41,445 bases of DNA from Pirellulales bacterium (lineage in GTDB: Bacteria > Planctomycetota > Planctomycetia > Pirellulales > JAIMBC01). The position numbers and the translations under genes were made by a program. Numbering within the stretch: the first letter of the stretch is position 1; the number at the start of each line of letters is the position of its first letter. The stretch is taken from positions 1 through 41,445 of the forward strand of contig JAIMBC010000014.1 in assembly GCA_023511675.1 (NCBI GenBank). Direction: 5' to 3'. Positions 8,454 through 17,974 of the stretch are shown piece by piece. The notes beneath the pieces are model-generated. The model ran no database searches, was not told where the DNA came from, and worked only from the letters and a program-made list of their open reading frames with translations.

Positions 8454-9110
8454 ATGTGCGGTCGATTCACCTTGCGGACTCCGGCGGCCGTCGTTGCGTG
8501 GCAGTTCGAGTTGTCCTCCGTTCCCGAGCTGCAACCGCGCTATAACATTGCTCCGCGGCAGCCGGTGGCAGCCGTGCGCGTCAACGCGGCGGGCGAACGC
8601 GAGCTGGCTTTCTTGAGCTGGGGCCTGGTGCCTGCCTGGGCAGATGACCCGGCGGTCGGATACAAGATGATCAATGCCCGCGGAGAGACGGTGGCCAGCA
8701 AGCCCTCGTTCAAGCAGGCGTTCCGCAGCCGCCGCTGCTTGGTACCCGCCGACGGCTTTTACGAGTGGCAGAAAGCCGGCCCACAGAAGCAAGCCTACCA
8801 CATTACCCTCGCATCGGGCGAATTGTTCGCCATCGCGGGGCTGTGGGAGCGCTGGCAGCGCGGGGACAGCGTGCTGGAGACCTGCACGTTGCTCACCACC
8901 TCGGCCAATGAGGATCTGCAACACGTGCACGACCGCATGCCGGTGATTGTGCCGCCGGAGAGTTACGCGGCATGGCTGGACCTCGGCAGCGCGGTCGCGG
9001 CGTTAACCTCCTTGATTCGGCCCTTGCCGCCCGGCCTGCTGGCGCTGCGGCCCGTGAGCAGCTTTGTGAACAACCCGGTGCACGAAGGGCCAGAGTGTCT
9101 CCAGGCGTAG
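8454..9110 (+). CDS. SRAP-domain protein (YedK/HMCES family)
   Basis: This is the SOS-response-associated peptidase family, which forms a thiazolidine link between its Cys2 and abasic sites in single-stranded DNA and so shields them. The start MCGRF gives the catalytic Cys2 once Met is removed, which fixes the ATG at 8454 even though a TTG directly precedes it. The other family residues are present: MINARGET (Asn), GFYEWQ (Glu) and HDRMPVIV (His). Length 218 residues is normal. The gene is alone; no lexA or DNA polymerase gene is adjacent and no LexA-type operator was recognised. Confidence 0.95.
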   Translation: MCGRFTLRTPAAVVAWQFELSSVPELQPRYNIAPRQPVAAVRVNAAGERELAFLSWGLVPAWADDPAVGYKMINARGETVASKPSFKQAFRSRRCLVPADGFYEWQKAGPQKQAYHITLASGELFAIAGLWERWQRGDSVLETCTLLTTSANEDLQHVHDRMPVIVPPESYAAWLDLGSAVAALTSLIRPLPPGLLALRPVSSFVNNPVHEGPECLQA

Positions 9111-9223
9111 ACTGGCCCAGGCTGGGAGGCTGGCCGGCGTGTCCGCCGAGGTCGCGCCACGTGCGGGGCGGCGCGTCCAGGCGCAGAGGGCCCGACAGGG
9201 GCCTGCGTGAAGTGCGGGGCGGC

Positions 9224-11497
9224 TCAGGAGCGTGCCGGCGTCTTGCGCACCACCTCGCCCCTCTCCAGCCGCTCGCGCCACTGCCGCACCGATTGCTCGC
9301 GCTTCTTGGCGTTGGCGTACGGTTCGTAATAGAGGCTGGCGCCGGTGATTTCGCGCAGATTCCAGTGGGCCAGCACGCGTGCATCGAGATCTTCATGCTC
9401 CAGGGCATCGACGAGTTCTGCCGCGCCGCCGGCGGCGAGTTGTTCGTCGCTATAGCCATAGAGCATGCGGAACAGGAGCCGCGCCTTTTGGCCGCGTGCG
9501 CGGGCGAAGGCATCGTAGATGGCCACGGCCGTTTGGGGCGCATGGGCGAGTTGAGCGCGCAGGCTTTCCACGGCCTTATTCCACAACGCCCGATGTGCGG
9601 CATCGTTGAGCAGGCCCGGGAAGACGTCGAACTCTCCAATCTCGGCCAGGCCCTGCATGGCGAGCAGGCGAACCTCCACTCGGCGGTCGTCGAGGAGTTC
9701 GCGCAGCCCCAGGCTGACCGGCCTGTCTGGCCGGGCCAAGTGCAGCTCCACAAACTCAGCTCCTCGCTTGTCGACGGGATTCAAGCTTCTACTGGTCATC
9801 CAGGCAGGCAGCAGGGGGCCGCTGCCGCCTGCGGCACCGGCAGCCTCAGCGCCCGCTTCACCTGCCGGCGGCGGGGCAGGGGGTACCGGCCTGCCATCGA
9901 GCGGCAGATGCCCCTGCGAGGAAAGCTGCGTGATCTGCCCGTCCGAGGCCTGCCAGCTTAGCTCACCGAACTGCGCGTACAGATCCGCCAACACCAGCGG
10001 CGGCTCCTGCCGGGGATCCATCCCCGGACGCAGCACGCGCTGGACCTCGATGCCGGCCGTAGCGTCAGGATCATCCAAGATCAAAACGCCCTGATCATCC
10101 CCAGCCGCCACGCGCAGGCGCGCGGCCGGCTTGCCGTTGGACCACACGGTGATCCGGCCGCTGAGCAGGCGCACGCCTGCCGTGCCGCTTTCGTCCGGAG
10201 GCAGCAACTCCAGACGAGCGGGCCCCAACACCTGCACCGTTACCGCTTCGACCAGCGTGAGATGGGGGTCGTAGTGCGGCAGCACGAGCAACAGATCCCC
10301 GGCATAGACGGGCGCGCGATCGGCCAGTCGGACCCACGCCCCGCGCTGCTGCTCAGCCTTCGGAGGCATCCAGCGCAGGATCACATCGTGCTCGAGGATC
10401 AAGCGGCCAAGGCTCACCCCGGCAGCGTGCGCATCCCCAGCGGGCAGCGTGTCCGCCGGTTGGTCGGCAGCCTGCGCTGCGGGGGCTGCCTCTGAGGCAT
10501 CGGCCGTGCCGGGGGCGGCCGCCGGAGCTGCACCTTCGGGGGCGGCGTCAGCCGGTGCCGGCACTGGTGCCTCGTCCGCAGCAGCTTGCTGCGGTCGAGG
10601 CGGTTCCGTCGCTTCTTGGGAAAGTTCGGGTTGCTCAGCCGCCGCAGAGCCTTCCAGTTGTTGCGATCCCGCACGACCCCGAGGGCGGCCTGGCCGCGAC
10701 TTGGATTTGCCGGACCTGTCCGCTGTTGCCGCTGTAGCGCGGCGAGCCGCTTTTGCCTCTCGCTTGGCGGGCTGCAGAGGCTGCCCGTCGGCCCCCTTGG
10801 CGGTGGGCCCCTTGGCGGTGGGCACTGCCTTGTCGGCCTGAGCGATCCCGCTGTCCGCAGCAGGCACGCCGGGCCGTCTCGATGGCGAGCGCCATAGGCG
10901 GCCGGGCCCCACCATAACCAGCACTGCGGCCCCGCAGAGCACCGCCAGGGCAATTACACCGACCAACCGACGACGCCTCCGCGGCGGTTCCGGTTCCTTG
11001 AGATAATCGGGCACCTTGACCTTTTTACGCTTGGCGCGTGCGCGGCCCTCTTTCGCGGACTTGGGCTGGGGCGTGGGAGACGGCTTGTCTACCCGCGCCG
11101 GCGGGTTGGCGGCCAGCCCGTACATCCGCTTGCGACTGGCCGGGTCGACCTGCGCCGGTTCACCCAGTACAAGCGAGAGGATCTGATGGCATGCCGCCAC
11201 CTCGGCCAGATGCATGTCTGATTCGAGGCAGATCTTCTCGAAATCCGGCACGCGATCGTCGGGCAAGGCATTGTCCAGATACTCGGCCACGGTGTTGGCG
11301 TCGAAGCCCATCCCTCGCGCGTCCAGCCGGGGGGCTCCCAAACGCAGGCGGCGGGTCACGTCGCGTATGCGGTGCAAGAGGCTCTTGGCGTATTCGCTCT
11401 TCTCCAGTTTGGCCGCCAACTTTTCGGCATCGGCAGGCTCAAGCTGCTCATCCATGTATGCCAGCAAGTATCGCAAAGTGAGTCGCACGGGCAGCAC
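9224..11497 (-). CDS. Transmembrane protein with two degenerate anti-sigma-like repeats, FecR-like and HEAT-like regions
   Basis: The 757-residue product has several zones. Residues 1-115 hold two similar helical units (YLLAYMDEQLEP... and VAEYLDNALPDD...), each with the spacing of zinc-finger anti-sigma domains but without the Cys/His ligands. A Lys/Arg-rich stretch (150-178) leads to one membrane helix (about 178-196, VIALAVLCGAAVLVMV). A Pro/Ala/Gln-rich linker follows to about 350. Residues of about 355-530 are beta-rich and FecR-like (LLSGRITVWSNGKPA). The end (about 565-700) has HEAT-like helices (VRLLAMQGLAEIGEF). The N-terminal unit resembles one common in planctomycetes. The likely topology is N-terminus inside, FecR/HEAT outside, suggesting signal transfer across the membrane; this is inference. 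The start is GTG at 11497; no sigma gene is adjacent. Confidence 0.75.
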   Translation of the reverse strand: MLPVRLTLRYLLAYMDEQLEPADAEKLAAKLEKSEYAKSLLHRIRDVTRRLRLGAPRLDARGMGFDANTVAEYLDNALPDDRVPDFEKICLESDMHLAEVAACHQILSLVLGEPAQVDPASRKRMYGLAANPPARVDKPSPTPQPKSAKEGRARAKRKKVKVPDYLKEPEPPRRRRRLVGVIALAVLCGAAVLVMVGPGRLWRSPSRRPGVPAADSGIAQADKAVPTAKGPTAKGADGQPLQPAKREAKAARRATAATADRSGKSKSRPGRPRGRAGSQQLEGSAAAEQPELSQEATEPPRPQQAAADEAPVPAPADAAPEGAAPAAAPGTADASEAAPAAQAADQPADTLPAGDAHAAGVSLGRLILEHDVILRWMPPKAEQQRGAWVRLADRAPVYAGDLLLVLPHYDPHLTLVEAVTVQVLGPARLELLPPDESGTAGVRLLSGRITVWSNGKPAARLRVAAGDDQGVLILDDPDATAGIEVQRVLRPGMDPRQEPPLVLADLYAQFGELSWQASDGQITQLSSQGHLPLDGRPVPPAPPPAGEAGAEAAGAAGGSGPLLPAWMTSRSLNPVDKRGAEFVELHLARPDRPVSLGLRELLDDRRVEVRLLAMQGLAEIGEFDVFPGLLNDAAHRALWNKAVESLRAQLAHAPQTAVAIYDAFARARGQKARLLFRMLYGYSDEQLAAGGAAELVDALEHEDLDARVLAHWNLREITGASLYYEPYANAKKREQSVRQWRERLERGEVVRKTPARS

Positions 11498-12825
11498 CTT
11501 CGCAGCGTAGGGGATCGAATCACGGTCGCCTCACTCTTGTTAGTGGCATGGCAGGCCGGTTTTCGTACATGCCGCCACCAGATTTTCTCCCGGCTGGCCG
11601 GTAGAGGCGGCATGCCGCAGGTACGGTCTTGCAAGGCGCCGCAAGCCCGGCGCTCTAGACGACCCAACGGCACCGCCAGCCAGCCTAACCGGCATTCCAC
11701 GAGTGCACGCTGCTGGCGTACGCCTACCGGAGGCCGGTGCTGCGGCCAGGCTTATTTGTGCCTGCTCGGCCCCACAAAGGGGTACACACCTGGCAGCCGT
11801 GCAGAACGGCCGGGCTGCTCGCAGCCTACGCCTCGCCCTGCGGTCAGACCTAGCAACTTGCAGGCAGAGGGCTGGTTGCAGACCCACTTCGCAAAACCAG
11901 CGGCAGCCTCCTGCGGGGCGGCTGCGCGGCGTGGGAACGGCGCGTCGCGGAAACCGCTCCCTCGCCGCTCGTTGTGCCGCAATGCCACACGAACGCACGG
12001 GGCCACGTGAGATGCCGGACGGGCGGCTGAGAGCGTTGCCACCACCAGCACCAGCAGAACCTGCAAGCTCGCCGCTACAAGGGGATGCGGGGCAGGTTCC
12101 CTGCTGGCACGAGCCGGTGCCCAGTACCAAGAGCATTCCCATCCCTGGCGGGTCCGTCGCCAACCGCCATGGAAATCCGGATCCGCAGAGCCGCAGCCAG
12201 GCAAAAGGGTCACGAGCCAGCCCACGCTGGCACATGCCAAGAGGATCGTGCCGGCCGATTTCACCGCTGCCACCTCGCTGCTGGAATGGTTCGCACCCTT
12301 GCGTCTGTACGCGCAGGGCTGGAATGCAACGGGCGGGCCGCATCGGACGGCACCGTGAAAATAACATCGCAAACCCCCATGGCACAGAGGCTTACGGCAC
12401 TTCATCCCCTGTGCCAAGCTGCCCGCGGCTGTGGCCGCGCGTCAACATCCACGGCCCACGCGTTGACAAGCGAAAACACCACAAAGGCGAGATGCCTTGC
12501 AGCATCCTCCATGCGACTCTCTTTGGAGCCAGCACTGTTGGGATCAGCCCCTTGGAGCTACCGTCGTTACAGGCACTACGGTTACAGCCAGCAGTGTTGG
12601 AGGGACCGCTCTCGCAGAGAGGCCTCTGGGAGGCCGCCCCAGAGAATCGGCGGCCTGCAAGGGATGGCGGGACCGCCGCCGCCCAAATCGGATTGCGGCC
12701 TGCTGCCTAGTTGCGGCGCCGTCGCTGTGACCTAGGCTTACGTGCGGGGCCAAGGATTCTGTGCCGAGCACATGCACGCCGGGCTATGCAAGCCGCAGGC
12801 GAGGCAGTTGTGGTATTGGGAGCAT
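11498..12825. other. 1.3-kb gap without a convincing gene
   Basis: Open frames on both strands are long, as expected for GC-rich DNA, but none carries a family signal. The best weak candidate is a minus-strand GTG frame at 12273-11752 that opens with a lipoprotein-like hydrophobic segment ending LLPGC; the rest has no recognisable domain, so I do not call it. A plus-strand stretch near 12540-12600 reads SYRRYRHYGYSQQC, reminiscent of small Tyr-rich secreted peptides but not supported by a start or signal. Promoters for the flanking divergent genes should lie here. Confidence 0.4.
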
Positions 12826-13737
12826 ATGACGGCTACAGCACACCGAGTGGATTTGAACCAGATTCTGGCAGGCGCGCAACTGCCCGCCCTGCCACAGAGC
12901 GCCATCCGGCTGCTTGAACTCTCGCAAGATCCCTCCAATGGCCCGGCTGAGTTCACGCCACCCATCGAGGCCGATCCTGGACTGACCAGCCAGATCCTCA
13001 AGTTTGTCAACAGTTCGTATTTCGGCTTCAGCCGAGAGATCACGAGCATCAAGCACGCAATTTCCCTGGTGGGCATCCGCACCATCAAGAACTTCGCCTT
13101 GTGGACGGCCGTGTTCAGCCTGATGCCCAACCCCAAGTGCGGCCCCTTTGACTTGAAGCTGCTCTGGCAAGACTCCCTGCGGCGCGCTCTGTTCGCCCGC
13201 GCCCTCGGCCGGTCCTTGGGAGTAAACGACCCGGACGAGCTTTTCTCTGCGGCCTTGCTACAAGACATGGCCATACCCGTACTGGCCAAGGAAATGTCTG
13301 CCGTGTACGCCAAACTGCTGGAGTATCGGCGAGAAGGGGCCGTCCGCCTCTCTGACCTGGAGCGTAAGTACTTCGGCTGGAGCCATGCCGAGGCAGGCGC
13401 CCAGCTTGCCAGGCAGTGGCGCATGCCCGCAGAGTTTGTCGATCTGATCGGCCGCCACACCGACGTCGATGCCGCCCTGGCTGAACGTGCTGGCCATCCC
13501 GGCCGCCTGGCCGTGGCGCTCTCCGCCTTGCTGCCCGCTACTGCCGACCCTGGCTGGCCCGAGGCAGCCCGCTTCGAGGCAACCTATGCAGCCTGCCACC
13601 CCACAGGCAGCTCCGCCGTCTTGGAACTGCTGGCACAACTCGACCAGGAATTCGGCGCGTTCGCTCCCCTGCTCAATCTCGAGCAGCCTGCGCGCTCGCT
13701 GGTGGAGACCTACCAGGTCGTGCATCAGAGCGCCTAG
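12826..13737 (+). CDS. HDOD-domain protein
   Basis: Residues of about 15-215 match the HDOD domain, a metal-free relative of HD phosphohydrolases: LPALPQSAIRLLELSQDP, IEADPGLTSQILKFVNSSYFG, then ITSIKHAISLVGIRTIKNFAL, and later SAALLQDMAIPVL. In other bacteria HDOD proteins take part in signalling linked to c-di-GMP, chemotaxis or differentiation, without known catalysis. The C-terminal 85 residues have no recognised domain. There is no fused response-regulator or EAL domain. ATG 12826 has GGGAG shortly upstream and places the domain correctly; the frame stays open 84 bases further 5'. Length 303 residues. Confidence 0.88.
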   Translation: MTATAHRVDLNQILAGAQLPALPQSAIRLLELSQDPSNGPAEFTPPIEADPGLTSQILKFVNSSYFGFSREITSIKHAISLVGIRTIKNFALWTAVFSLMPNPKCGPFDLKLLWQDSLRRALFARALGRSLGVNDPDELFSAALLQDMAIPVLAKEMSAVYAKLLEYRREGAVRLSDLERKYFGWSHAEAGAQLARQWRMPAEFVDLIGRHTDVDAALAERAGHPGRLAVALSALLPATADPGWPEAARFEATYAACHPTGSSAVLELLAQLDQEFGAFAPLLNLEQPARSLVETYQVVHQSA

Positions 13738-13943
13738 CCCGAGCCGGCAGCCTCAGCGCGGCCGGCGGCGGCCAACTTCCCTCCTCACAATGCGATTGCA
13801 CGTTGAACGCAGGCCCGCAAATAGGATCAAGGACGGCGGGTCGACAACCATTTGGGCTTGCGTGCTCGCGCGGGTAAAATAGAAGAGGAGCACGGGCCCA
13901 AGGTCCTGCTGCCACGCTGGCCAACAGATGGGGAGCCGTGGCG

Positions 13944-14495
13944 GTGACTGTCACCAATCGAGTGCGGCTGCAAAAGATCCTGCGAGAAGCCCAGGGCTAC
14001 CTGGAACTGGGACTGCCTCAACAGGCGCTGGCGGCCCTGGAGCGGATACAGGAGGCGGGGACGTTCCGCGCGCACCTCTTGTATCTGCGCGGCGAGGCGC
14101 TGCGTGCCATGCAGCAGTACGCTCAAGCGATCGAGCCCTTGGAGCAGGCTGGCGACCTGGCGCCCAGCAATTACCAGATCTGGTTGGCACTGGGCTGGTG
14201 CTACAAGCGGATCGGCCGGATTGACCTGGCGCTGGCGGCCTTGAAGCGAGCGGAAGAGGTGGCGCCGAACGATGCGCTGATTCAGTACAACCTCGCCTGC
14301 TACTACAGCCTGGCCGAGGACAAGCAGCCGGCCCTGTACCACCTTCGCCGGGCCTTGAGGTTAGAACCGGGATACGCCAAACTGACAGCGGCCGAGTCAG
14401 ATTTCGATCCACTGCGGGACGATCCGGACTTTCAGGCCCTCACGGGAGATGCTGCCTCGCGTGGGCGCGGCGAGCAGCAGGGCGGCGAGGCATGA
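13944..14495 (+). CDS. Small TPR-repeat protein
   Basis: About 183 residues made mostly of tetratricopeptide repeats, such as FRAHLLYLRGEALRAM, YQIWLALGWCYKRIG and ALIQYNLACYYSLA, followed by the planctomycete-style FDPLRDDPDF ending. TPRs bind partner proteins. There is no signal peptide, so it is probably cytoplasmic. The start is uncertain: GTG 13938 and GTG 13944 are in frame. GGGGAG at 13930-13935 is 2 bases from the first and 8 from the second, so I prefer 13944. It follows the HDOD gene after 206 bases; co-function is unproven. Confidence 0.8.
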   Translation: MTVTNRVRLQKILREAQGYLELGLPQQALAALERIQEAGTFRAHLLYLRGEALRAMQQYAQAIEPLEQAGDLAPSNYQIWLALGWCYKRIGRIDLALAALKRAEEVAPNDALIQYNLACYYSLAEDKQPALYHLRRALRLEPGYAKLTAAESDFDPLRDDPDFQALTGDAASRGRGEQQGGEA

Positions 14496-14507
14496 CTTCT
14501 CTGCCCC

Positions 14508-14536
14508 GCCGCCCTGCTTGAGGGGAGACGGGCGGC
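14508..14536 (+). terminator. Possible hairpin after the TPR gene
   Basis: GCCGCCC at 14508-14514 can pair with GGGCGGC at 14530-14536 around a 15-base loop. It begins 12 bases after the TPR stop codon. There is no T tract, so factor-independent termination is only a possibility. Confidence 0.3.
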
Positions 14537-14810
14537 ACGGCTACGGGCTGAGGATGCCGGCATCCGCTGGCAGTTCGTTCGCTTTGCAACGGGCCCCGCC
14601 GCACGAACGCAGCCGCCGCAACGATGCCGGCCCACCTGCCGCGGCGCCGCGGGCTGCTGTCGGCGCCGTGGACAGGCGGGCTGTTCGCAGCGGTGGCGGC
14701 CGCTGCACCGCGTGCACGCGGTGGCACCATTCGGCTCGGGGGGCGTGGCCTCACTGCGACGGCGTCTCCCTCGGTCACTCCCCGGCGATGTCCGTGCAGG
14801 GTCGCTCGTG

Positions 14811-16226
14811 CTAGTAGCTGAACTGCACGCCAAACATGGCGCCATGCAGGATCAGATGACTGTTGGAGTCAATGTCCTGAATGGCCGGCGCATCGACGAG
14901 AAACGGCGGGATCTGCTCGTCTGCCAGCGCGATCCCGCTGATGCCAATCACGCGATACCCGCCATAGGCACGCCAGTGCTCGGCAAACTGCCAGCTCAGG
15001 CCCGCGTCGAGCTGCCCCAAGAACGAGAAGTCGGTCTTCTGCGAACGCAGGTCAAAGCCTTCCACGCCGTCACCGCGGTAGAGGTGAACACGCTGGCGGA
15101 TGTCGTTGCCAAAAATGCCCACCACCGGCGTGGCGTACAACCGCAGCCGCGGCAGTAGGTAGTAGCTGAGCATGGTCCCGAACTGGAAGCCCACCAGGTT
15201 GTTCTCCTCGCGGATGTTCAAATACGCTTCATTCGCACCACCGCTGGAGCCGAATTCCGAGCCTCCGGCCACACTGCCGAAGATCAGCCGCTCGTCAAAC
15301 CGCAGCCAGCGTACGCCTGCCAACAGCGCGGCCTGCATGCGCCAGGTGGGATCGAGGGTCAGGCCATAGCGAACGAGGTTGATCTCGAGGTTGTACAGCT
15401 CGTTGGTGCGCCAGATGCGATGTTCGCGGGCATTATCGAAAAAGTCTGTTGCCGGCAACGTGCCGATGTTCACAAACCCCAGGTCGATGGGGGTGCTGAT
15501 GTTGTCGCTGGTGTCGCGGACACTGGCGAAGCCTTCCATGCGGTCGATGGCCCAGAACGTGCCCACCACCCCCCACTGGCAGGCACAGCCGAAACGGCGG
15601 CCAAGCGAGACCTCTCCGCCGGCACGCCAGTCTGCCGATGCCTCGCGGGTATTCAAGATCTGGTTTTCAGGGTTGGTGACATCGAACGAAGTCCAAAAGC
15701 GGTTCGCGTGGTCGCGCGTCATCACCACCCCGCCGAGGGCCCCGAACCAGGGGCAGGGCCCACACGGTCCAAGCGGCCCGTCAAAGCAGTTGTTCACAAG
15801 TGCCCCGGCGAAGGGACTGGCACAGGGACCGCAGCCCGCGCTGCACGAGGTGCAGCCCAGGCCCCCTGCGCCCGAGGAATTGGGCAGCGGCGGTTCCGAC
15901 CAGAGCTGTTCAGCACCGCTTTGCGACGACTGCGGATCCGCCTGGTAGGCAGCACCAACGGGCGCGTAGCGATCCGCGCCGGCCGCATACCCAGGGGTGT
16001 CGAAGGCGGTGTGCGCGAGGACACGGCCCGGAGCAAGTCCTCCGGCCGTGCCGCGACCCGCGTACGGGCTGCCGGAGGACACAGGCGAGGCCGGCTGGTA
16101 AGCCGGCGGCAGCGGGGCCTCGGGCACGCCGAGCAGAGACGCAGTAGAGGGCTCATACTGGCCCGGCAGAGTTACAGCGCCGCAGCACCACAAGGCCGCG
16201 GCCAGGGGGACAAGATGCATTCGCAT
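14811..16226 (-). CDS. BBP7-family outer-membrane beta-barrel protein
   Basis: The 471-residue protein has a short signal peptide (MRMHLVPLAAALWCCGAVTL) and a Gly/Ser/Pro-rich, Cys-containing segment (about 110-150, e.g. GGLGCTSCSAGCGPC). From about residue 165 alternating polar/hydrophobic strands follow to the end: GGVVMTRDHANRFW, GAGEVSLGRRFG-like, LLAGVRWLRFDERL, LYATPVVGIFGND and AYGGYRVIGISGIAL. It closes in FGVQFSY, an aromatic C-terminus typical of barrels inserted by BAM. These features fit the planctomycete BBP7 family; cargo or function is unknown. GGAAGGAG lies 9 bases before the ATG. It is transcribed towards the TPR gene. Confidence 0.85.
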   Translation of the reverse strand: MRMHLVPLAAALWCCGAVTLPGQYEPSTASLLGVPEAPLPPAYQPASPVSSGSPYAGRGTAGGLAPGRVLAHTAFDTPGYAAGADRYAPVGAAYQADPQSSQSGAEQLWSEPPLPNSSGAGGLGCTSCSAGCGPCASPFAGALVNNCFDGPLGPCGPCPWFGALGGVVMTRDHANRFWTSFDVTNPENQILNTREASADWRAGGEVSLGRRFGCACQWGVVGTFWAIDRMEGFASVRDTSDNISTPIDLGFVNIGTLPATDFFDNAREHRIWRTNELYNLEINLVRYGLTLDPTWRMQAALLAGVRWLRFDERLIFGSVAGGSEFGSSGGANEAYLNIREENNLVGFQFGTMLSYYLLPRLRLYATPVVGIFGNDIRQRVHLYRGDGVEGFDLRSQKTDFSFLGQLDAGLSWQFAEHWRAYGGYRVIGISGIALADEQIPPFLVDAPAIQDIDSNSHLILHGAMFGVQFSY

Positions 16227-17117
16227 AAGATCGGACTCCTTCCAGGGAGAGCAGGCTGTTCCCGTGCCCGCCCCGCAGCTTACAGATGCCGGCAGGCGGG
16301 CCTGGCTCCATTCATCCAGTGCATCGTCGAGACGGTGCGGGCCGGTTTGCAGAATCGCCGTGGCAATGGCTCAACAGTTCGCGACCCCTGCACACCAATC
16401 GATAGCAACGGCCGTACTCGCTTCGGTTGACAGTGTTTTCTTGGGGGGCAGGGCCGCTACAGCCGCTACGGGCAGTGCCGCGAGCCTTGCAGAAGCGTGC
16501 TGTGCGGCGGCATTGTGCTCGGGGACAAGACAGACGCGTCGGCGGCTGACGATGGTCGTAGCTCCGCGGCCGCTGCTCCCAAACGGCGGGGTGCTAGAAG
16601 TGCCGGTTATGCCGGCGGTACCGACGCTGCGCGTTTGGAGGGGTTGCCACACGAGACGCGGACTCTAAGGAAGATGCCTCCGGAGGAATTGGCAGGCCTG
16701 CCGTTTGGCCGCTTTGCCATACCAGTTGCGGCATGAGCCATGCGCACGCTGGGACCTTCGCTGGGGCATCTGCCCTGAGCACACGTGGGCGTCCGCCTGG
16801 GCAAACGCAGCCGCGCAACCCCGGCAGCGGGTGGGCCAGTGCATGGGGGTGATGGTGCATGGGGGTAATCGGCGCACAGGTGATCGGCGCACGGCCAATT
16901 CGCGCACGGATGCATGGGCGGACGGGCGCACGCACTTCCGTGCCGGCGCAGGGCCACAGGGCCGCGCTGCGGGGCCGAAGGGGGCACGACCACACGTTGG
17001 TGCACACACCATTCGTATTGACCGGCGTCCCGCGGCGGTGATACATTCGTTGCGTGGTTGCGGCCGGAGTAAGCTGCATCGACGTAGCCTGCACAGGACG
17101 GAGCGAGGATCGGCCGG
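16227..17117. other. 0.9-kb divergent intergenic region with short degenerate repeats
   Basis: No frame with family signal on either strand. Near 16840-16925 there are two copies of tgcatgggggt, two of atcggcgcac followed by a purine pair, and further gcgcac/tgcatggg echoes. This area precedes the surface-glycan cluster and should contain its promoter as well as that of the BBP7 gene. Confidence 0.45.
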
Positions 17118-17867
17118 ATGGGATCCACGGTTGGCATCGTTGAGGTTCGTATCGACTCGGCGCGTGCCTGGAGCAGAATGTGCCGCAAACTGGGGCGCAA
17201 GTCTTTGCTGGAGCACGTGGTGCGCCGGGTGACGGACTGCCAGCGGTTGGACCGTACCGTGGCAGTAGCCTTCCAGGGCCCTGAGGCGGGGCAACTGCGC
17301 GACCTGATTCCCCCCGACGTGCCCCTCTACCTGGGCCAGGCGGCGGACTGGCTGGAGCTGTTCGTCGCAGCCGCGGTGGAGTATCAGGCAGAATCCGTGG
17401 TCCGCGTGCGCGTGGAAAGCCCGTTCGTCGAGCCGGTGTTCATCGACAGGCTGGCGACCGCGGCCGCGGAACACCCCGAGTGCGATTACATCAGCTTCTG
17501 CCTCAAAGATGGGCGGCCCGTGGTGCTCTCTCCCCTCGGCTTGTTTGCGGAGTGGTGCCGCGTCTCGGCCCTCCAGCGGGCCCACCGGGAGGCCCAACTG
17601 CCCGCGGATCGCGACCAGCCCACGCGTTACCTCTACGGACACCCCGAATTGTTCCAGATCCGCCTGCTGGCTGTGCCCGCAGAGCTGGATCGAGACGACC
17701 TCCGGCTCGCCGTCCAGCACGAGGAGGACTGGGACCACATCCAAACCATTTATGATGCCCTGGGCCCCGACGCGCTCGACTGGCGTCAGATAGCGCGGCT
17801 GCTGGGCCAGCAACCCGGATTGCGAGAACGCATGGCTCTGCTTAATCGCACGGCGCCGCCCGCCTAG
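17118..17867 (+). CDS. SpsF/NeuA-like nucleotidyltransferase, degenerate nucleotide loop
   Basis: The 249-residue protein resembles the cytidylyltransferase/SpsF glycosyltransferase family. After the first strand GIVEVRIDSAR comes a loop and LGRKSLLEHVVRRVTDCQRLDRTVAVAF, matching the family's x-LLEHVIERL helix. Later elements include DLIPPDVPLYLG, an ESVVRVRVESPFVEP strand and DYISFCLKDGRPV. In typical members the first loop reads like ARMGSTRLPGK and holds CTP; here it is RIDSARAWSRMCRK with no Gly and no Pro-Gly-Lys, so nucleotide binding may be altered. It opens the cluster and is 107 bases from the NeuB-like gene. In nonulosonate pathways this class activates the sugar acid with CTP. The role here is inferred from context. 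Confidence 0.7.
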   Translation: MGSTVGIVEVRIDSARAWSRMCRKLGRKSLLEHVVRRVTDCQRLDRTVAVAFQGPEAGQLRDLIPPDVPLYLGQAADWLELFVAAAVEYQAESVVRVRVESPFVEPVFIDRLATAAAEHPECDYISFCLKDGRPVVLSPLGLFAEWCRVSALQRAHREAQLPADRDQPTRYLYGHPELFQIRLLAVPAELDRDDLRLAVQHEEDWDHIQTIYDALGPDALDWRQIARLLGQQPGLRERMALLNRTAPPA

Positions 17868-17974
17868 CTGCCTGAAGGCCGCGCAAGGCCAGTAGCGCCT
17901 CACGGAACACGAGATGCCGGCTCCGGTCCGCAGCACCGCTTGTGTGCGGCGGCTCCGTTAGCTGGAGGGAAAGG

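Noticed and set aside
12570-12590. ACGGTTAC resembling the reverse complement of the IS66-like end
   Set aside because: Only eight bases match and there is no element next to it; chance is likely.
11703-12710. 335-residue plus-strand open frame in the 1.3-kb gap
   Set aside because: No domain, no ribosome-binding site, Arg/Pro/Ala-rich; it overlaps equally long frames on both strands.
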